Assembly: GCA_910577935.1 (NCBI GenBank)
Contig: CAJTOT010000005.1
Span: 37,991 to 89,024 of the forward strand
Length of the DNA: 51,034 nt
From: an uncultured Hungatella sp.
GTDB taxonomy: Bacteria; Bacillota; Clostridia; Lachnospirales; Lachnospiraceae
Direction: 5' to 3'
In this document: positions 17,308 to 25,845 of the stretch, piece by piece
Layout: each line of letters starts with the position of its first letter
How positions within the stretch are numbered: the first letter of the stretch is position 1
Program-made: the position numbers and the translations under genes
Notes under the pieces: model-generated
Told to the model about the DNA's origin: nothing
Databases searched by the model: none
Seen by the model: the letters and a program-made list of their open reading frames with translations, nothing else

Positions 17308-18777
17308 ATGGGCGCTAGCATCTTTAACGAAATGGAACTAGATGCCATAGGCGAAATTATGAATATCAGTCTCGGCGCGTCAGCAACGGCGGTTTCCACT
17401 ATGCTGGGGACCACCGTGAACATCACAACGCCGGTGGTTTCTGTCTTGACCCGGGACGAGTTTGAATTCAGACGTCTGGAACCGGCGATTGGCGTTGAGA
17501 TTGATTATGTCGAAGGACTGGATGGCAAGAATATCATGATGTTCCGCCGGGAGGACGTGGGAATCATCGTGGGCACGATGCTGGGTGAGGAACCTCCCTA
17601 CGGTGACATGGAGCTTGACGAGCTTCATATCAGCGCAATCTGTGAGGTTATGAACCAGATGATGGGGGCTTCAGCCACGGCGCTGTCAGAGTTTTTAGGC
17701 ACGATAGTAAACATATCGACTCCGAAATCCTTTGATATCGGAGAACCGGATGATTTTAAGGTGAAATATTTTCCGGAGAGGGACGGCATGGTGGTGGTCC
17801 GGTTCCGCCTGGAGATCGAGGGAAAGTTAAACAGTGAGTTCATGAACATCATGTCCACTGCCCTGACCAAGCGTCTCCTGGAGCCCTTCGCCGAGAGCTT
17901 TGCCCAGGCGGAGGCGGCTTCTGTTCAGTCAGAGCCGGAACCGGCCCCGGCTCCTGCAGCTTCTTCCGGAGGCGGGACCATGTCCCAGGAGGAGATCAAC
18001 GCCATGCTTGCGGGAGCGTCCCCAAGCGCCCCGGCAGCGGAGGCTCCTGCAGCTTCTTCCGGAGGCGGGACCATGTCCCAGGAGGAGATCAACGCCATGC
18101 TTGCGGGAGCGTCCTCAAGCGCCCCGGCAGCGGAGGCTCCTGCAGCTTCTTCCGGAGGCGGGACCATGTCCCAGGAGGAGATCAACGCCATGCTTGCGGG
18201 AACGTCCCCAAGCGCCCCGGCAGCGGCCCCGGCAGCGGAACCTCAGCCTGCGGCGCCCGGAATGCCGTCTGCGGCCGGCATGGGACAGGGAGGACAGCCG
18301 TATTATCCCTATCCGCCTATGGGCGCAGATCCCATGATGCTTCAGCTGTTTACGCAGATGCAGCAGACACAGATGCAGATGATGGAGATGATGAAGTCTG
18401 TCTCGGCTCCTTCGCCGGCGGCGCAGCAGCCGTCAGCTCAGTCTTCCGGCGGAACTACCATTATCCGCCCCATGGCTGCCCCGTCTATCAGAGACGAGTC
18501 AGAGGAAGGGGAGGAGGACAAGACCAATCAGGAGATGCTCATGAAAGTGCCTCTTGAGATTTCCGTCGAGATCGGCCGTACCAAGAGACTGGTGCGGGAT
18601 ATTCTGGAGTTTACCCAGGGCACCCTGGTGGTTCTCGACAAGATGGCAGGAGAGCAGGTGGATCTGTTCGTCAACGGACAGTGTATCGCCAAGGGCGATA
18701 TCGTAGTTGTGGAAGACAATTTCGGCATTCGAATTACAGAGATCGTCACAAGGGAACTGCACCCGGAAAGCCTGTAA
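17308..18777 (+). CDS. fliY: Flagellar motor switch phosphatase FliY with triple CheY-binding-like repeats
   Basis: C-ring protein that also removes phosphate from CheY. The 489 residues comprise two CheC-type active sites (E16-x-x-N19 and E113-x-x-N116, both complete), a long Ala/Pro/Ser linker, and the C-terminal FliN domain (VPLEISVEIGRTKRLVRDIL to FGIRITEI, about 405-485). In the linker, residues about 215-307 are three copies of a 31-residue unit each holding TMSQEEINAMLAG, which looks like the FliM LSQ-x-xIDALL peptide. The usual N-terminal copy of that peptide is absent. A Met/Gln-rich stretch follows. AAAAGGAG precedes the ATG; fliO begins one base after the stop. Confidence 0.95.
   Translation: MGASIFNEMELDAIGEIMNISLGASATAVSTMLGTTVNITTPVVSVLTRDEFEFRRLEPAIGVEIDYVEGLDGKNIMMFRREDVGIIVGTMLGEEPPYGDMELDELHISAICEVMNQMMGASATALSEFLGTIVNISTPKSFDIGEPDDFKVKYFPERDGMVVVRFRLEIEGKLNSEFMNIMSTALTKRLLEPFAESFAQAEAASVQSEPEPAPAPAASSGGGTMSQEEINAMLAGASPSAPAAEAPAASSGGGTMSQEEINAMLAGASSSAPAAEAPAASSGGGTMSQEEINAMLAGTSPSAPAAAPAAEPQPAAPGMPSAAGMGQGGQPYYPYPPMGADPMMLQLFTQMQQTQMQMMEMMKSVSAPSPAAQQPSAQSSGGTTIIRPMAAPSIRDESEEGEEDKTNQEMLMKVPLEISVEIGRTKRLVRDILEFTQGTLVVLDKMAGEQVDLFVNGQCIAKGDIVVVEDNFGIRITEIVTRELHPESL
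17951..18229 (+). repeat. Three tandem 93-bp repeats inside fliY
   Basis: The unit begins CTCCTGCAGC at 17951, 18044 and 18137, an exact 93-base period (31 codons), so the frame is kept. Copies differ by only a few bases (for example GCGTCCCCAAGC, GCGTCCTCAAGC and ACGTCCCCAAGC). Near identity at the DNA level points to recent duplication and possible copy-number variation. Confidence 0.95.
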
Positions 18778-18778
18778 G

Positions 18779-19138
18779 ATGGGGGAATTGACTTTGTTCC
18801 GCTCAGTGCTCACCGTTCTGGTGGTGCTGGTGTTTGCATATTGGTGCAGCCGGCTGCTGGCAAAGCAGTATATAAAAACTTCCGGTTCGGGCTGCCTGCA
18901 GGTCATTGAGCAGCTGCAGGTGGGGCAGAACCAGAGGATTCTTCTCATAAAGTTGGGGGAGTCCAATTATCTGATCGGCGTCAGCCAGGCCGGAATACAG
19001 TTTCTGGCAGAAGTAAAAGGCGATTTTGAGACGGAGGCTCTGCGGCCGGTTCAGGAGAAACCGGTGCAGTTTCCCTTCCGGGATGTCTTTGACAGATACC
19101 TGGCTGGTCATCAGAAAAAGGAGGGAGAAGACAAATGA
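18779..19138 (+). CDS. fliO: Flagellar biosynthesis protein FliO
   Basis: A 119-residue single-membrane-span protein that helps FliP assemble. The segment FRSVLTVLVVLVFAYWCSRLL near the N terminus is the span, and the cytoplasmic part (SGCLQVIEQLQVGQNQRILLIKLGESNYLIGVS) matches the FliO pattern. ATG 18779 begins one base after the fliY stop; a TTG five codons later is an alternative. The last four bases overlap fliP (ATGA). FliO is poorly conserved, so the call leans on position, length and membrane layout. Confidence 0.85.
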   Translation: MGELTLFRSVLTVLVVLVFAYWCSRLLAKQYIKTSGSGCLQVIEQLQVGQNQRILLIKLGESNYLIGVSQAGIQFLAEVKGDFETEALRPVQEKPVQFPFRDVFDRYLAGHQKKEGEDK

Positions 19139-19791
19139 GCGACCTTCTGACACAGCTGAACGGCGGGAATGTCCCGACCCTGGATCTTCTATTCATGCTC
19201 ACCATAGTGGCTCTCCTGCCTTCCATTGTAGTCATGATGACCTCCTTCACCAGGACTGTCATCATCTTGTCTTTTGCAAGGAATGCCATGGGTGTTCAGC
19301 AGGCGCCCCCCAGCATGGTGATAACGGGTATATCCATATTCCTCACTTTATATATCATGAGTCCGGTGATCGACCGGATCAACGAGGAGGCTTACCAGCC
19401 CTATCTGAGGGAGGAGATCACTCAGGAGGAGGCGGTGGAGCGGATGGTCGTGCCGCTTAAGGAATTCATGGTCCGCAATACTTACAAGAGCACTCTGGAC
19501 AATTTTGTCAGAATGTCCGACACGCCCGAGGAGGAGCAGGCCATCGACTATCCTCTGACAGTGGTGGTGCCTTCGTTTATGACCAGCGAGCTGAAGCGGG
19601 CATTTACGGCCGGTTTTCTGATTTACCTTCCGTTCCTTCTGGTGGATATTATCGTCTCCACGACGCTGATGTCCATGGGTATGGTGATGCTGCCTCCGGC
19701 TATGATTTCCCTGCCTTTCAAGCTTCTGCTCTTCGTGACGGTTGACGGGTGGGAACTTTTGTTTTCCAGTATTATACAGAGTTTTCGCTGA
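19135..19791 (+). CDS. fliP: Flagellar export gate protein FliP
   Basis: Core channel subunit of the flagellar type III export gate. The 218 residues have the family signatures MMTSFTRTVIILSFARNAMGVQQAPP and PSFMTSELKRAFTAGFLIYLPFLLVD, with four hydrophobic segments. No cleavable signal peptide is evident, as in short FliP forms. GGAGGGAGAAG precedes the ATG, within the end of fliO. Confidence 0.97.
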   Translation: MSDLLTQLNGGNVPTLDLLFMLTIVALLPSIVVMMTSFTRTVIILSFARNAMGVQQAPPSMVITGISIFLTLYIMSPVIDRINEEAYQPYLREEITQEEAVERMVVPLKEFMVRNTYKSTLDNFVRMSDTPEEEQAIDYPLTVVVPSFMTSELKRAFTAGFLIYLPFLLVDIIVSTTLMSMGMVMLPPAMISLPFKLLLFVTVDGWELLFSSIIQSFR

Positions 19792-19806
19792 CAGGAGGGG
19801 TGAGCT

Positions 19807-20070
19807 ATGACGGAAGCGGAGATACTCGACGTGATGTATCAGACATTTCAGACAGCGGTGCTTCTGGCCATGCCTTTTTTGCTGGTCAGTATGGTGGTGG
19901 GCGTGGTGATCGCCATTTTTCAGGCAGCTACCCAGATCAATGAACAGACGATGACATTTGTTCCTAAATTCCTCTCCATACTTGTGGTCATGGGATTTCT
20001 GGGAAGTTCCATCCTGTCCACCCTGCAGGAGTTTTTCCAGCGTATGCTGACTTTGATGATAGGGAGTTAG
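19807..20070 (+). CDS. fliQ: Flagellar export gate protein FliQ
   Basis: Export gate subunit of 87 residues with two membrane spans (VLLAMPFLLVSMVVGVVIAIFQA and FLSILVVMGFLGSSILSTL) separated by the conserved ATQINEQTMTFVPK. GGAGGGGTGAG precedes the ATG. It sits 15 bases after fliP and 4 bases before fliR. Confidence 0.96.
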   Translation: MTEAEILDVMYQTFQTAVLLAMPFLLVSMVVGVVIAIFQAATQINEQTMTFVPKFLSILVVMGFLGSSILSTLQEFFQRMLTLMIGS

Positions 20071-20074
20071 CCTT

Positions 20075-20827
20075 ATGTTTATCTTGTTTGCGCTGGTGTT
20101 TATGAGGATGACAGGAGCGGTGGCGTTCAACCCCGTGCTGGGCAGATCCAACATCCCCACCTCCTACAAAGGCGCGCTGGTCTTTATGCTGACCCTTATG
20201 CTGTACATGTCCGCAGGCGGCGCGCTGCAGCATGAACCGGCCACCATGGTGGAGTTCGGAGTTATGCTGATGAAGGAGCTGCTTGTGGGGTTTGTGCTGG
20301 GATTTTCCATGGAGCTTTTTTTTATGGTGGTGCGGTATGCGTCGTCCATCATAGACCATACCATGGGACTGTCCATGGCACAGGTGTACGACCCGGCCAA
20401 CAGGACCCAGGTGACGGTTTCCTCCAGCCTGTTCTACGCCTTTTTGTTTTTGCTGTTTATGGCAGTGGACGGCCATGTGCATCTGATCGGGATGTTTTTC
20501 GTGTCCGCCAGGCTGGTGCCTTTCGGGGAAGTGACTGTCCGCCCGGAGCTGTACATGATGGTTCTTGAGATTTTTAAGAGCAATATCGTCATGGGACTTC
20601 AGTTCGCCTTTCCGATTATCGCCATGGAGATGGTGACGGAGGCGGCGGTGGGAATTCTCATGCGCATGATCCCCCAGATCAACGTGTTCGCGGTGAATTT
20701 TCAGCTGAAGATTCTGGTGGGACTGATGATGCTGGTATATCTGTTCAGTCCGATGGCAGACAAGATGCACGCGATTTTGAGAGACATGTTTGTATATATG
20801 CAGCGGCTGATCGTCATGATGAGCTGA
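20075..20827 (+). CDS. fliR: Flagellar export gate protein FliR
   Basis: Export gate subunit of 250 residues with about six membrane spans. The family features are the FNPVLGRSNIPTSYKGALVFMLTL start, GFVLGFSMELFFMVVRYASSIIDHTMG and the C-terminal VNFQLKILVGLMMLVYLFSPM. The ATG at 20075 is preceded by a weak ribosome site (TAGGGAG), suggesting coupling to fliQ. A gap of 111 bases without a gene separates it from flhB. Confidence 0.95.
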   Translation: MFILFALVFMRMTGAVAFNPVLGRSNIPTSYKGALVFMLTLMLYMSAGGALQHEPATMVEFGVMLMKELLVGFVLGFSMELFFMVVRYASSIIDHTMGLSMAQVYDPANRTQVTVSSSLFYAFLFLLFMAVDGHVHLIGMFFVSARLVPFGEVTVRPELYMMVLEIFKSNIVMGLQFAFPIIAMEMVTEAAVGILMRMIPQINVFAVNFQLKILVGLMMLVYLFSPMADKMHAILRDMFVYMQRLIVMMS

Positions 20828-20938
20828 AGCAGAAGTTGGCGGGCAGGAGGATTTGCCCTGCCGGCTGCGGATTCCGGGGCTGCGGAGAACAGAGACAGCC
20901 GCAAGGGAGAGCTTTGGGGAAGAAGGGAGTGGTGAAGC

Positions 20939-22012
20939 TTGGCGGAGTCTAACGGACAGGAAAAGACCGAACAACCAACCGGTAAACGTCTTAAAGATGC
21001 CAGAAAGGAAGGTAATATCTTCCAGAGCAAGGATGCTGTCACGGTTGTCATGCTGTTCGGCGTGTTTTATATGGCCAAGCTTATGCTGCCGTTTATGGTC
21101 AGGACGGCGAGAGACTGTATTATCCATCTGTTTTCCATGGCAGTGACGGACGACCCGCTGGCTGCCTCCACTCATATCTTTGCTTACATGATTGCGGCGG
21201 TGCTCAAGTGTTCTATGCCGGTTTTGCTGATGTCGATCGCTCTCGGTATTCTGGGCCATGGGATACAGACCCGTTTTAATGTAAGTTTTCATATGCTGAG
21301 GCCAAAATTCAGCAAAATGAATCCCATCAACGGAATTAAAAGAATGTTCGGCATAAAAAAGCTGGTAGACCTTGCCAAAAACCTGATTAAGATTGCACTG
21401 CTTCTCGCTTTGTTGTATAATCTATTAAAGAGCGATCTGGACCGGGTGGCCAGGATGATCGATATGAACCTTTACGTGTCCGCCGGCCATATGCTTGAAC
21501 TTGTGTTTGACCTGGTGGTAAAGGTGTGCATTGCCTTTACCGTTGTTGCGTTTTTGGATTATCTTTATCAGAGATGGGATCATGCCCAGAACATGAAGAT
21601 GACCAAACAGGAAGTAAAAGAGGAATTTAAGAACACGGAGGGAAATCCTGAAATCAAGGGAAGAATCCGGAGAATCCAGCGTCAGATGGCCTTGAGCAGA
21701 ATGATGCAGAACGTTCCTCAGGCCGATGTGATCGTGAGAAACCCCACCCACTTTGCCGTAGCTTTAAAGTATGATCCGGAGAAGAACGGAGCTCCCGTGG
21801 TGCTGGCCAAGGGTCAGGATTACCTGGCTCTGCGGATCATAAAGCTGGGAGAGGAGAGCGGGGTGTCCATTGTGGAGAACAGGCCTTTAGCCAGAGCGCT
21901 CTATGCCTCCTGCGAGGTAGACAGAGAGATTCCCGCGGAGTTTTACGGGGCGGTGGCGGAGATTCTGGTATATATTTACCGGCAGAACCACCGGGACGAC
22001 ATGTTCCAATAG
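20939..22012 (+). CDS. flhB: Flagellar export switch protein FlhB
   Basis: Export gate protein that switches substrate class after cleaving itself. The 357 residues begin GQEKTEQPTGKRLKDARKEGNI, include four membrane spans, and carry the self-cleavage motif NPTH in VIVRNPTHFAVALKYD, followed by the complete C-terminal domain. The start is TTG 20939 with AGGGAGTGGTG upstream; no better start exists. flhA follows after 28 bases. A separate gene for a FlhB-C-like protein is found at 43663. Confidence 0.96.
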   Translation: MAESNGQEKTEQPTGKRLKDARKEGNIFQSKDAVTVVMLFGVFYMAKLMLPFMVRTARDCIIHLFSMAVTDDPLAASTHIFAYMIAAVLKCSMPVLLMSIALGILGHGIQTRFNVSFHMLRPKFSKMNPINGIKRMFGIKKLVDLAKNLIKIALLLALLYNLLKSDLDRVARMIDMNLYVSAGHMLELVFDLVVKVCIAFTVVAFLDYLYQRWDHAQNMKMTKQEVKEEFKNTEGNPEIKGRIRRIQRQMALSRMMQNVPQADVIVRNPTHFAVALKYDPEKNGAPVVLAKGQDYLALRIIKLGEESGVSIVENRPLARALYASCEVDREIPAEFYGAVAEILVYIYRQNHRDDMFQ

Positions 22013-22040
22013 ATGAAAGATTGAGGGATGGAGTTTTTGC

Positions 22041-24206
22041 ATGAAAAAGTTACTGAGCTATTCCATTGTACTGTTTGTATTGACTATAATTCTGTTGTTG
22101 ATCATACCTCTGCCGGAGGCGATGGTGGATGTGGCGATTATCCTCAATATGTCCCTTTCGCTGATGATACTGGTTATCACCATGACCATCAAGGACGCCC
22201 TGGAATTTTCCATATTCCCGTCCCTTCTGCTGATTACCACCTTGTTCCGCCTGGGAATCAACGTCTCCACGACGAGAAACATTCTCACCAGCGCAGGGTC
22301 TTCGGGACAGATCATCAAGGCCTTCGGTGACTTTATTCTCCAGGGCAACGTGGTGGTTGGTCTGGTTATCTACATGATCATCGTGCTCATGCAGTTCCTT
22401 GTCATCACCAAGGGAGCGGAGCGTGTGTCCGAGGTTGCGGCCAGATTTACCCTGGATGCCATGCCCGGCAAACAGATGGCCATCGACGCGGATCTGAACT
22501 CCGGACTCATTGATGAGCAGGAGGCAAAGGCGCGCCGTGAGAAGATTCAGCGGGAAGCGGATTTCTACGGTTCCATGGATGGTGCTACCAAGATTGTAAA
22601 GGGTGACTCGGTTATGTCCCTGATCACCACCGCCATCAACCTGGTGGGCGGCAGCATCGTCGGCCTGGTCCAGGGCGGCGGCACCATCGGGGAGGTGCTG
22701 AACACCTACTCCATCGCCACTGTGGGCGACGGCCTGGTGGGACAGATTCCTTCTCTTCTGATATCCGTGGCCACGGGCATGATCGTGACAAGAGCCGTGT
22801 CCGAGGGGAGCTTAAACGAGGATATCTCCAAGCAGTTCAAGGCCCAGCCTGTGGCTATCATGATAAGCGGCATCGTCATCGCGGTGCTGGTGGTGATTCC
22901 GGGGATGCCGGTGCTCCAGCTGGCCATCATCTCCGTGGGACTGATTACAGGCGGTTATCTCCTGTACAGAAGGATGGGAGAGGAACCGGGGCTTGCCGTG
23001 GCCGGCGGAGGAGTCATGGGCGCCGGCGGGCAGGGGCCGACCCTGCGGGGCTACAGTCCCGAGGGAGAGTCTGGCGGCCAGGAGGAGCCGGAGCCGCAGA
23101 AGCCGGTGAGCGAGGAAGAATTTTTCAAGGACGTGAACAACGTCTACAGCCTCCTGTCGGTGGAGGCCATAGAGATGGAGTTCGGCTACAGCCTGATTCC
23201 TCTTGTGGACGAATCCGTGGGCGGGCGTCTGATCAACCGGATCATCATATTCCGGCGGCAGTACGCCCAGGACATGGGGTTTGTCATTCCTTCCATCCGG
23301 CTGAGGGACAGCTCGGCGCTGAACACCAACCAGTACTGTATCAAGATAAAGGGAGAGGAAGTGGCGAGGGGAGAGATCCTCATCGACTATTTCCTGGCTC
23401 TGGAGCCGGAAAATCCGGAGAAAGAGATCGATGGCATCGAAACCATCGAGCCTGCATATGGTATTCCAAGCAAGTGGATTCGGCCGGAGGACCGGGAGAT
23501 GGCGGAGATTTACGGATACACGGTCATCGACCCGCTGTCCGTGCTGGTGACCCACCTGTCGGAGGTGGTGAAGCAGCATGCCCATGAGCTGATTACCAGA
23601 CAGGAAGTGATCCATCTGGTTGAGAACATAAAGAAGACATCGCCGGAACTGATTGAGGAGGCATTTCCCAATTTCATCTCCTACAGTCTGTTCCAGAAAC
23701 TGCTTACCAGCCTTCTGAAGGAAGGCGTGCCTATTAAGGATTTGGAGACTATTATAGAGACGGCTTTGGAGACTATATCCGATACGGGCCTTCCGGTCAG
23801 GGATGTGGATGGCCTCATCGAAAATATCAGGACGGCGCTTAAGAGAACCATCACCCGCATGTACTGCGAGGATGGCAGCATGAAGGTTATCACCCTGGAT
23901 TCCGAGCTGGAGCGCACCATGGTGGGCTGCCTGTCAAAAGGGGAGAGGGGATATTATCTCGCCTTAAGTCCGGATGTTCTCCAGAGTCTGGTCAATCAGC
24001 TGACGGGGCAGCTGAAGAAATTCAGCGGACTCACCCAGACTCCTGTGGTGCTTACATCCCAGGTTATGAGGGTTCATTTCTACAGGCTGATTGAGCAGTT
24101 TTATCCCAATGTGAGAGTGCTGTCGTTCAACGAGATATCCAACAACGTGCAGATACAGTCCATCGGCAGCCTGACTCTTGAGAACAGGGGGAGAATGGGG
24201 GCCTGA
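22041..24206 (+). CDS. flhA: Flagellar export protein FlhA
   Basis: Largest export gate protein; its cytoplasmic ring receives chaperone-substrate complexes. The 721 residues have eight N-terminal membrane spans, the FHIPEP signature RFTLDAMPGKQMAIDADLN, a Gly/Glu-rich linker (about 325-360) and the four-part cytoplasmic domain ending ISNNVQIQSIGSLTLENR. It is slightly longer than usual because of the linker. GGGATGGAG precedes the ATG. The sigma factor gene follows directly; flhF and flhG, which usually come next in Firmicutes, are absent. Confidence 0.97.
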   Translation: MKKLLSYSIVLFVLTIILLLIIPLPEAMVDVAIILNMSLSLMILVITMTIKDALEFSIFPSLLLITTLFRLGINVSTTRNILTSAGSSGQIIKAFGDFILQGNVVVGLVIYMIIVLMQFLVITKGAERVSEVAARFTLDAMPGKQMAIDADLNSGLIDEQEAKARREKIQREADFYGSMDGATKIVKGDSVMSLITTAINLVGGSIVGLVQGGGTIGEVLNTYSIATVGDGLVGQIPSLLISVATGMIVTRAVSEGSLNEDISKQFKAQPVAIMISGIVIAVLVVIPGMPVLQLAIISVGLITGGYLLYRRMGEEPGLAVAGGGVMGAGGQGPTLRGYSPEGESGGQEEPEPQKPVSEEEFFKDVNNVYSLLSVEAIEMEFGYSLIPLVDESVGGRLINRIIIFRRQYAQDMGFVIPSIRLRDSSALNTNQYCIKIKGEEVARGEILIDYFLALEPENPEKEIDGIETIEPAYGIPSKWIRPEDREMAEIYGYTVIDPLSVLVTHLSEVVKQHAHELITRQEVIHLVENIKKTSPELIEEAFPNFISYSLFQKLLTSLLKEGVPIKDLETIIETALETISDTGLPVRDVDGLIENIRTALKRTITRMYCEDGSMKVITLDSELERTMVGCLSKGERGYYLALSPDVLQSLVNQLTGQLKKFSGLTQTPVVLTSQVMRVHFYRLIEQFYPNVRVLSFNEISNNVQIQSIGSLTLENRGRMGA

Positions 24207-24230
24207 CCGGCCATAGGGAGATGACGGAAC

Positions 24231-25004
24231 ATGGTTCAGACAGATTATTTGGAAGAGAAGACCAACGAGGAGCTTCTTGAGATGTACCGGGCGGAGGGCA
24301 GGATTGAAGTGAAGCAGGCCCTGGTGCTCCGCTATCTCTATATAGTAAAAACTATCGCGAACCAGATGCGCAATGTATATACCGGCTCTCTTCAGATGGA
24401 GGATATCATCAATGAGGGCGTCATCGCCATCATGAAAGGTATTGACAGATATGACCCGGAGCGAGATAATAAATTCGAGACGTTTATCTCACGCCGCATC
24501 CGGGGGATGATCATCGATCTGGTGAGGAAAAATGACTGGATGCCCAGGGATTTCCGCAAGCAGGTGAAGGCCATGGAGGAGCAGCAGCTGGCTCTGGGCC
24601 GGAATCTGGGGCGCCCTCCCACGGACGAGGAGACTGCCTCCTCCATGGGGATGGATGTGCGGAAGTACAGGAAGCTGCAGCGCATGAGCACCATGATGAA
24701 CGTGCTCTCGCTGGACATGATAACCGATGAGGAGGGGGAGCATCAGTCTCTCCAGCTCTCCAGCGGGGACGTGGAGTCTCAGCCGGAAAAAGCATTTTTA
24801 AAAGGCGAGTCCCGCCAGATACTGGCGGAGGCCATCAACAGCCTGAAAGAAAAAGAGAAGATGGTGGTTTCTCTCTACTATGTGGAGGAGCTGAACATGG
24901 GGCAGATTGCCAGAATTCTGGGGGTCAGCGAGCCGCGGATATCCCAGATCCACAGTTCGGCTATCCGCAAACTGAAAACATATATGAGCGGTTATCTCCA
25001 CTGA
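24231..25004 (+). CDS. fliA: RNA polymerase sigma-28 factor (FliA/SigD/WhiG family)
   Basis: Sigma factor for late flagellar genes. The 257 residues have region 2 (LVLRYLYIVKTIANQM, MEDIINEGVIAIMKGIDRYDPERDNKFETF), the FliA/WhiG-type ISRRIRGMIIDLVRKNDWMPR stretch, region 3 (GRPPTDEETASSMGMDVRKYRKL) and region 4 helix-turn-helix (ELNMGQIARILGVSEPRISQIHSSAIRKLK). It is likely held inactive by FlgM (41468-41761) until hook completion. Predicted targets in this window have RCCGATAT boxes at 1923, 41823 (minus) and 41951. It ends the export gene block. Confidence 0.95.
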   Translation: MVQTDYLEEKTNEELLEMYRAEGRIEVKQALVLRYLYIVKTIANQMRNVYTGSLQMEDIINEGVIAIMKGIDRYDPERDNKFETFISRRIRGMIIDLVRKNDWMPRDFRKQVKAMEEQQLALGRNLGRPPTDEETASSMGMDVRKYRKLQRMSTMMNVLSLDMITDEEGEHQSLQLSSGDVESQPEKAFLKGESRQILAEAINSLKEKEKMVVSLYYVEELNMGQIARILGVSEPRISQIHSSAIRKLKTYMSGYLH

Positions 25005-25038
25005 GGGAAAACCGCTTTAAGGAAAGGAGGAGACAGAC

Positions 25039-25830
25039 ATGTACCAGGGATTCTATAACCTGGCATCAGGTATGTTAACCCAGACCAGGAACCTGAATGT
25101 GATCAGCAACAACATGGTGAACGTTCAGACGCCGGGTTATAAAAGAGATAAGATGGTGAGCACCACCTTCCAGGAGGAGATGCTTTACCGTACCGGAATG
25201 CGCTACAAGGAGAATGCCCAGCCTCTCGCCGCCACGTCCAAGATAAAGACGGCGGACAGGACTTACGTGAATTATGAACAGGGAGGCTATGACCAGACAG
25301 AGGGAATCCTGGATTTCGCTCTCACGGATAAGGGCTTTTTCTGCATTGACACTCCGGAGGGAGTCCGCTATACCAGGAACGGTTCTTTCTATGTGGACGA
25401 CGAAGGATACCTTGCCCTGAACAATTCGGGGAGGGTTCTTGGAATCGACGGCCCCATCGCCATCGACACAGAGGATTTTCAGGTGGACAGCCAGGGCGTC
25501 ATATATGTGCCGGCATCTACCTCCGGCGGCGAGGACGGCGAGGTGGAGGAGGTCGAGGAGCGGGTGCTGGGAGCCCTCAGGGTCGTGGATTTTGAGGATT
25601 ATGACCAGCTTCACAAGGAGGATTACGGCCTGTTTTCCACGGCCCAGGCTGCCCAGGAGGTGGAGAATCCTTCTCTGCTCTGGAAGTCTCTCGAGGAGTC
25701 CAATGTGGATATGGTCGAGGAGATGACTTCCATGATGTCGTCTCAGAGGGCGCTGCAGAGTGCTGCCCAGGTGCTCAAGATGTATGACCAGATCATGAGC
25801 AAGGCCGCCACGGAAGTGGGAAGATTGTAA
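25039..25830 (+). CDS. flgF: Flagellar rod protein, FlgF/FlgG family (first copy)
   Basis: A 263-residue rod protein. It begins MYQGFYNLASGMLTQTRNLNVISNNMVNVQTPGYK, contains the core LDFALTDKGFFCIDTPEGVRYTRNGSF and ends SNVDMVEEMTSMMSSQRALQSAAQVLKMYDQIM. An acidic insertion (GGEDGEVEEVEERV) lies near residue 170. TTFQEEM fits the export motif. AAAGGAGGAG precedes the ATG. Whether it is FlgF (proximal) or FlgG (distal) cannot be told by eye; I call the first copy FlgF-like by position. Confidence 0.85.
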   Translation: MYQGFYNLASGMLTQTRNLNVISNNMVNVQTPGYKRDKMVSTTFQEEMLYRTGMRYKENAQPLAATSKIKTADRTYVNYEQGGYDQTEGILDFALTDKGFFCIDTPEGVRYTRNGSFYVDDEGYLALNNSGRVLGIDGPIAIDTEDFQVDSQGVIYVPASTSGGEDGEVEEVEERVLGALRVVDFEDYDQLHKEDYGLFSTAQAAQEVENPSLLWKSLEESNVDMVEEMTSMMSSQRALQSAAQVLKMYDQIMSKAATEVGRL

Positions 25831-25845
25831 GGAGGGCAATAAGAG

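Noticed and set aside
17951..18229. CRISPR-like or VNTR noncoding array
   Set aside because: Units are adjacent without spacers and keep the fliY frame; it is a coding tandem repeat.
17900..18337. Arginine/proline-rich frame over the fliY repeats
   Set aside because: Alternative-frame reading of the 93-bp repeats; no start signal.
19988..21292. Long minus-strand open frame opposite fliR and flhB
   Set aside because: It is a histidine/glutamine-rich mirror of conserved membrane genes, has no ribosome site and no family likeness.
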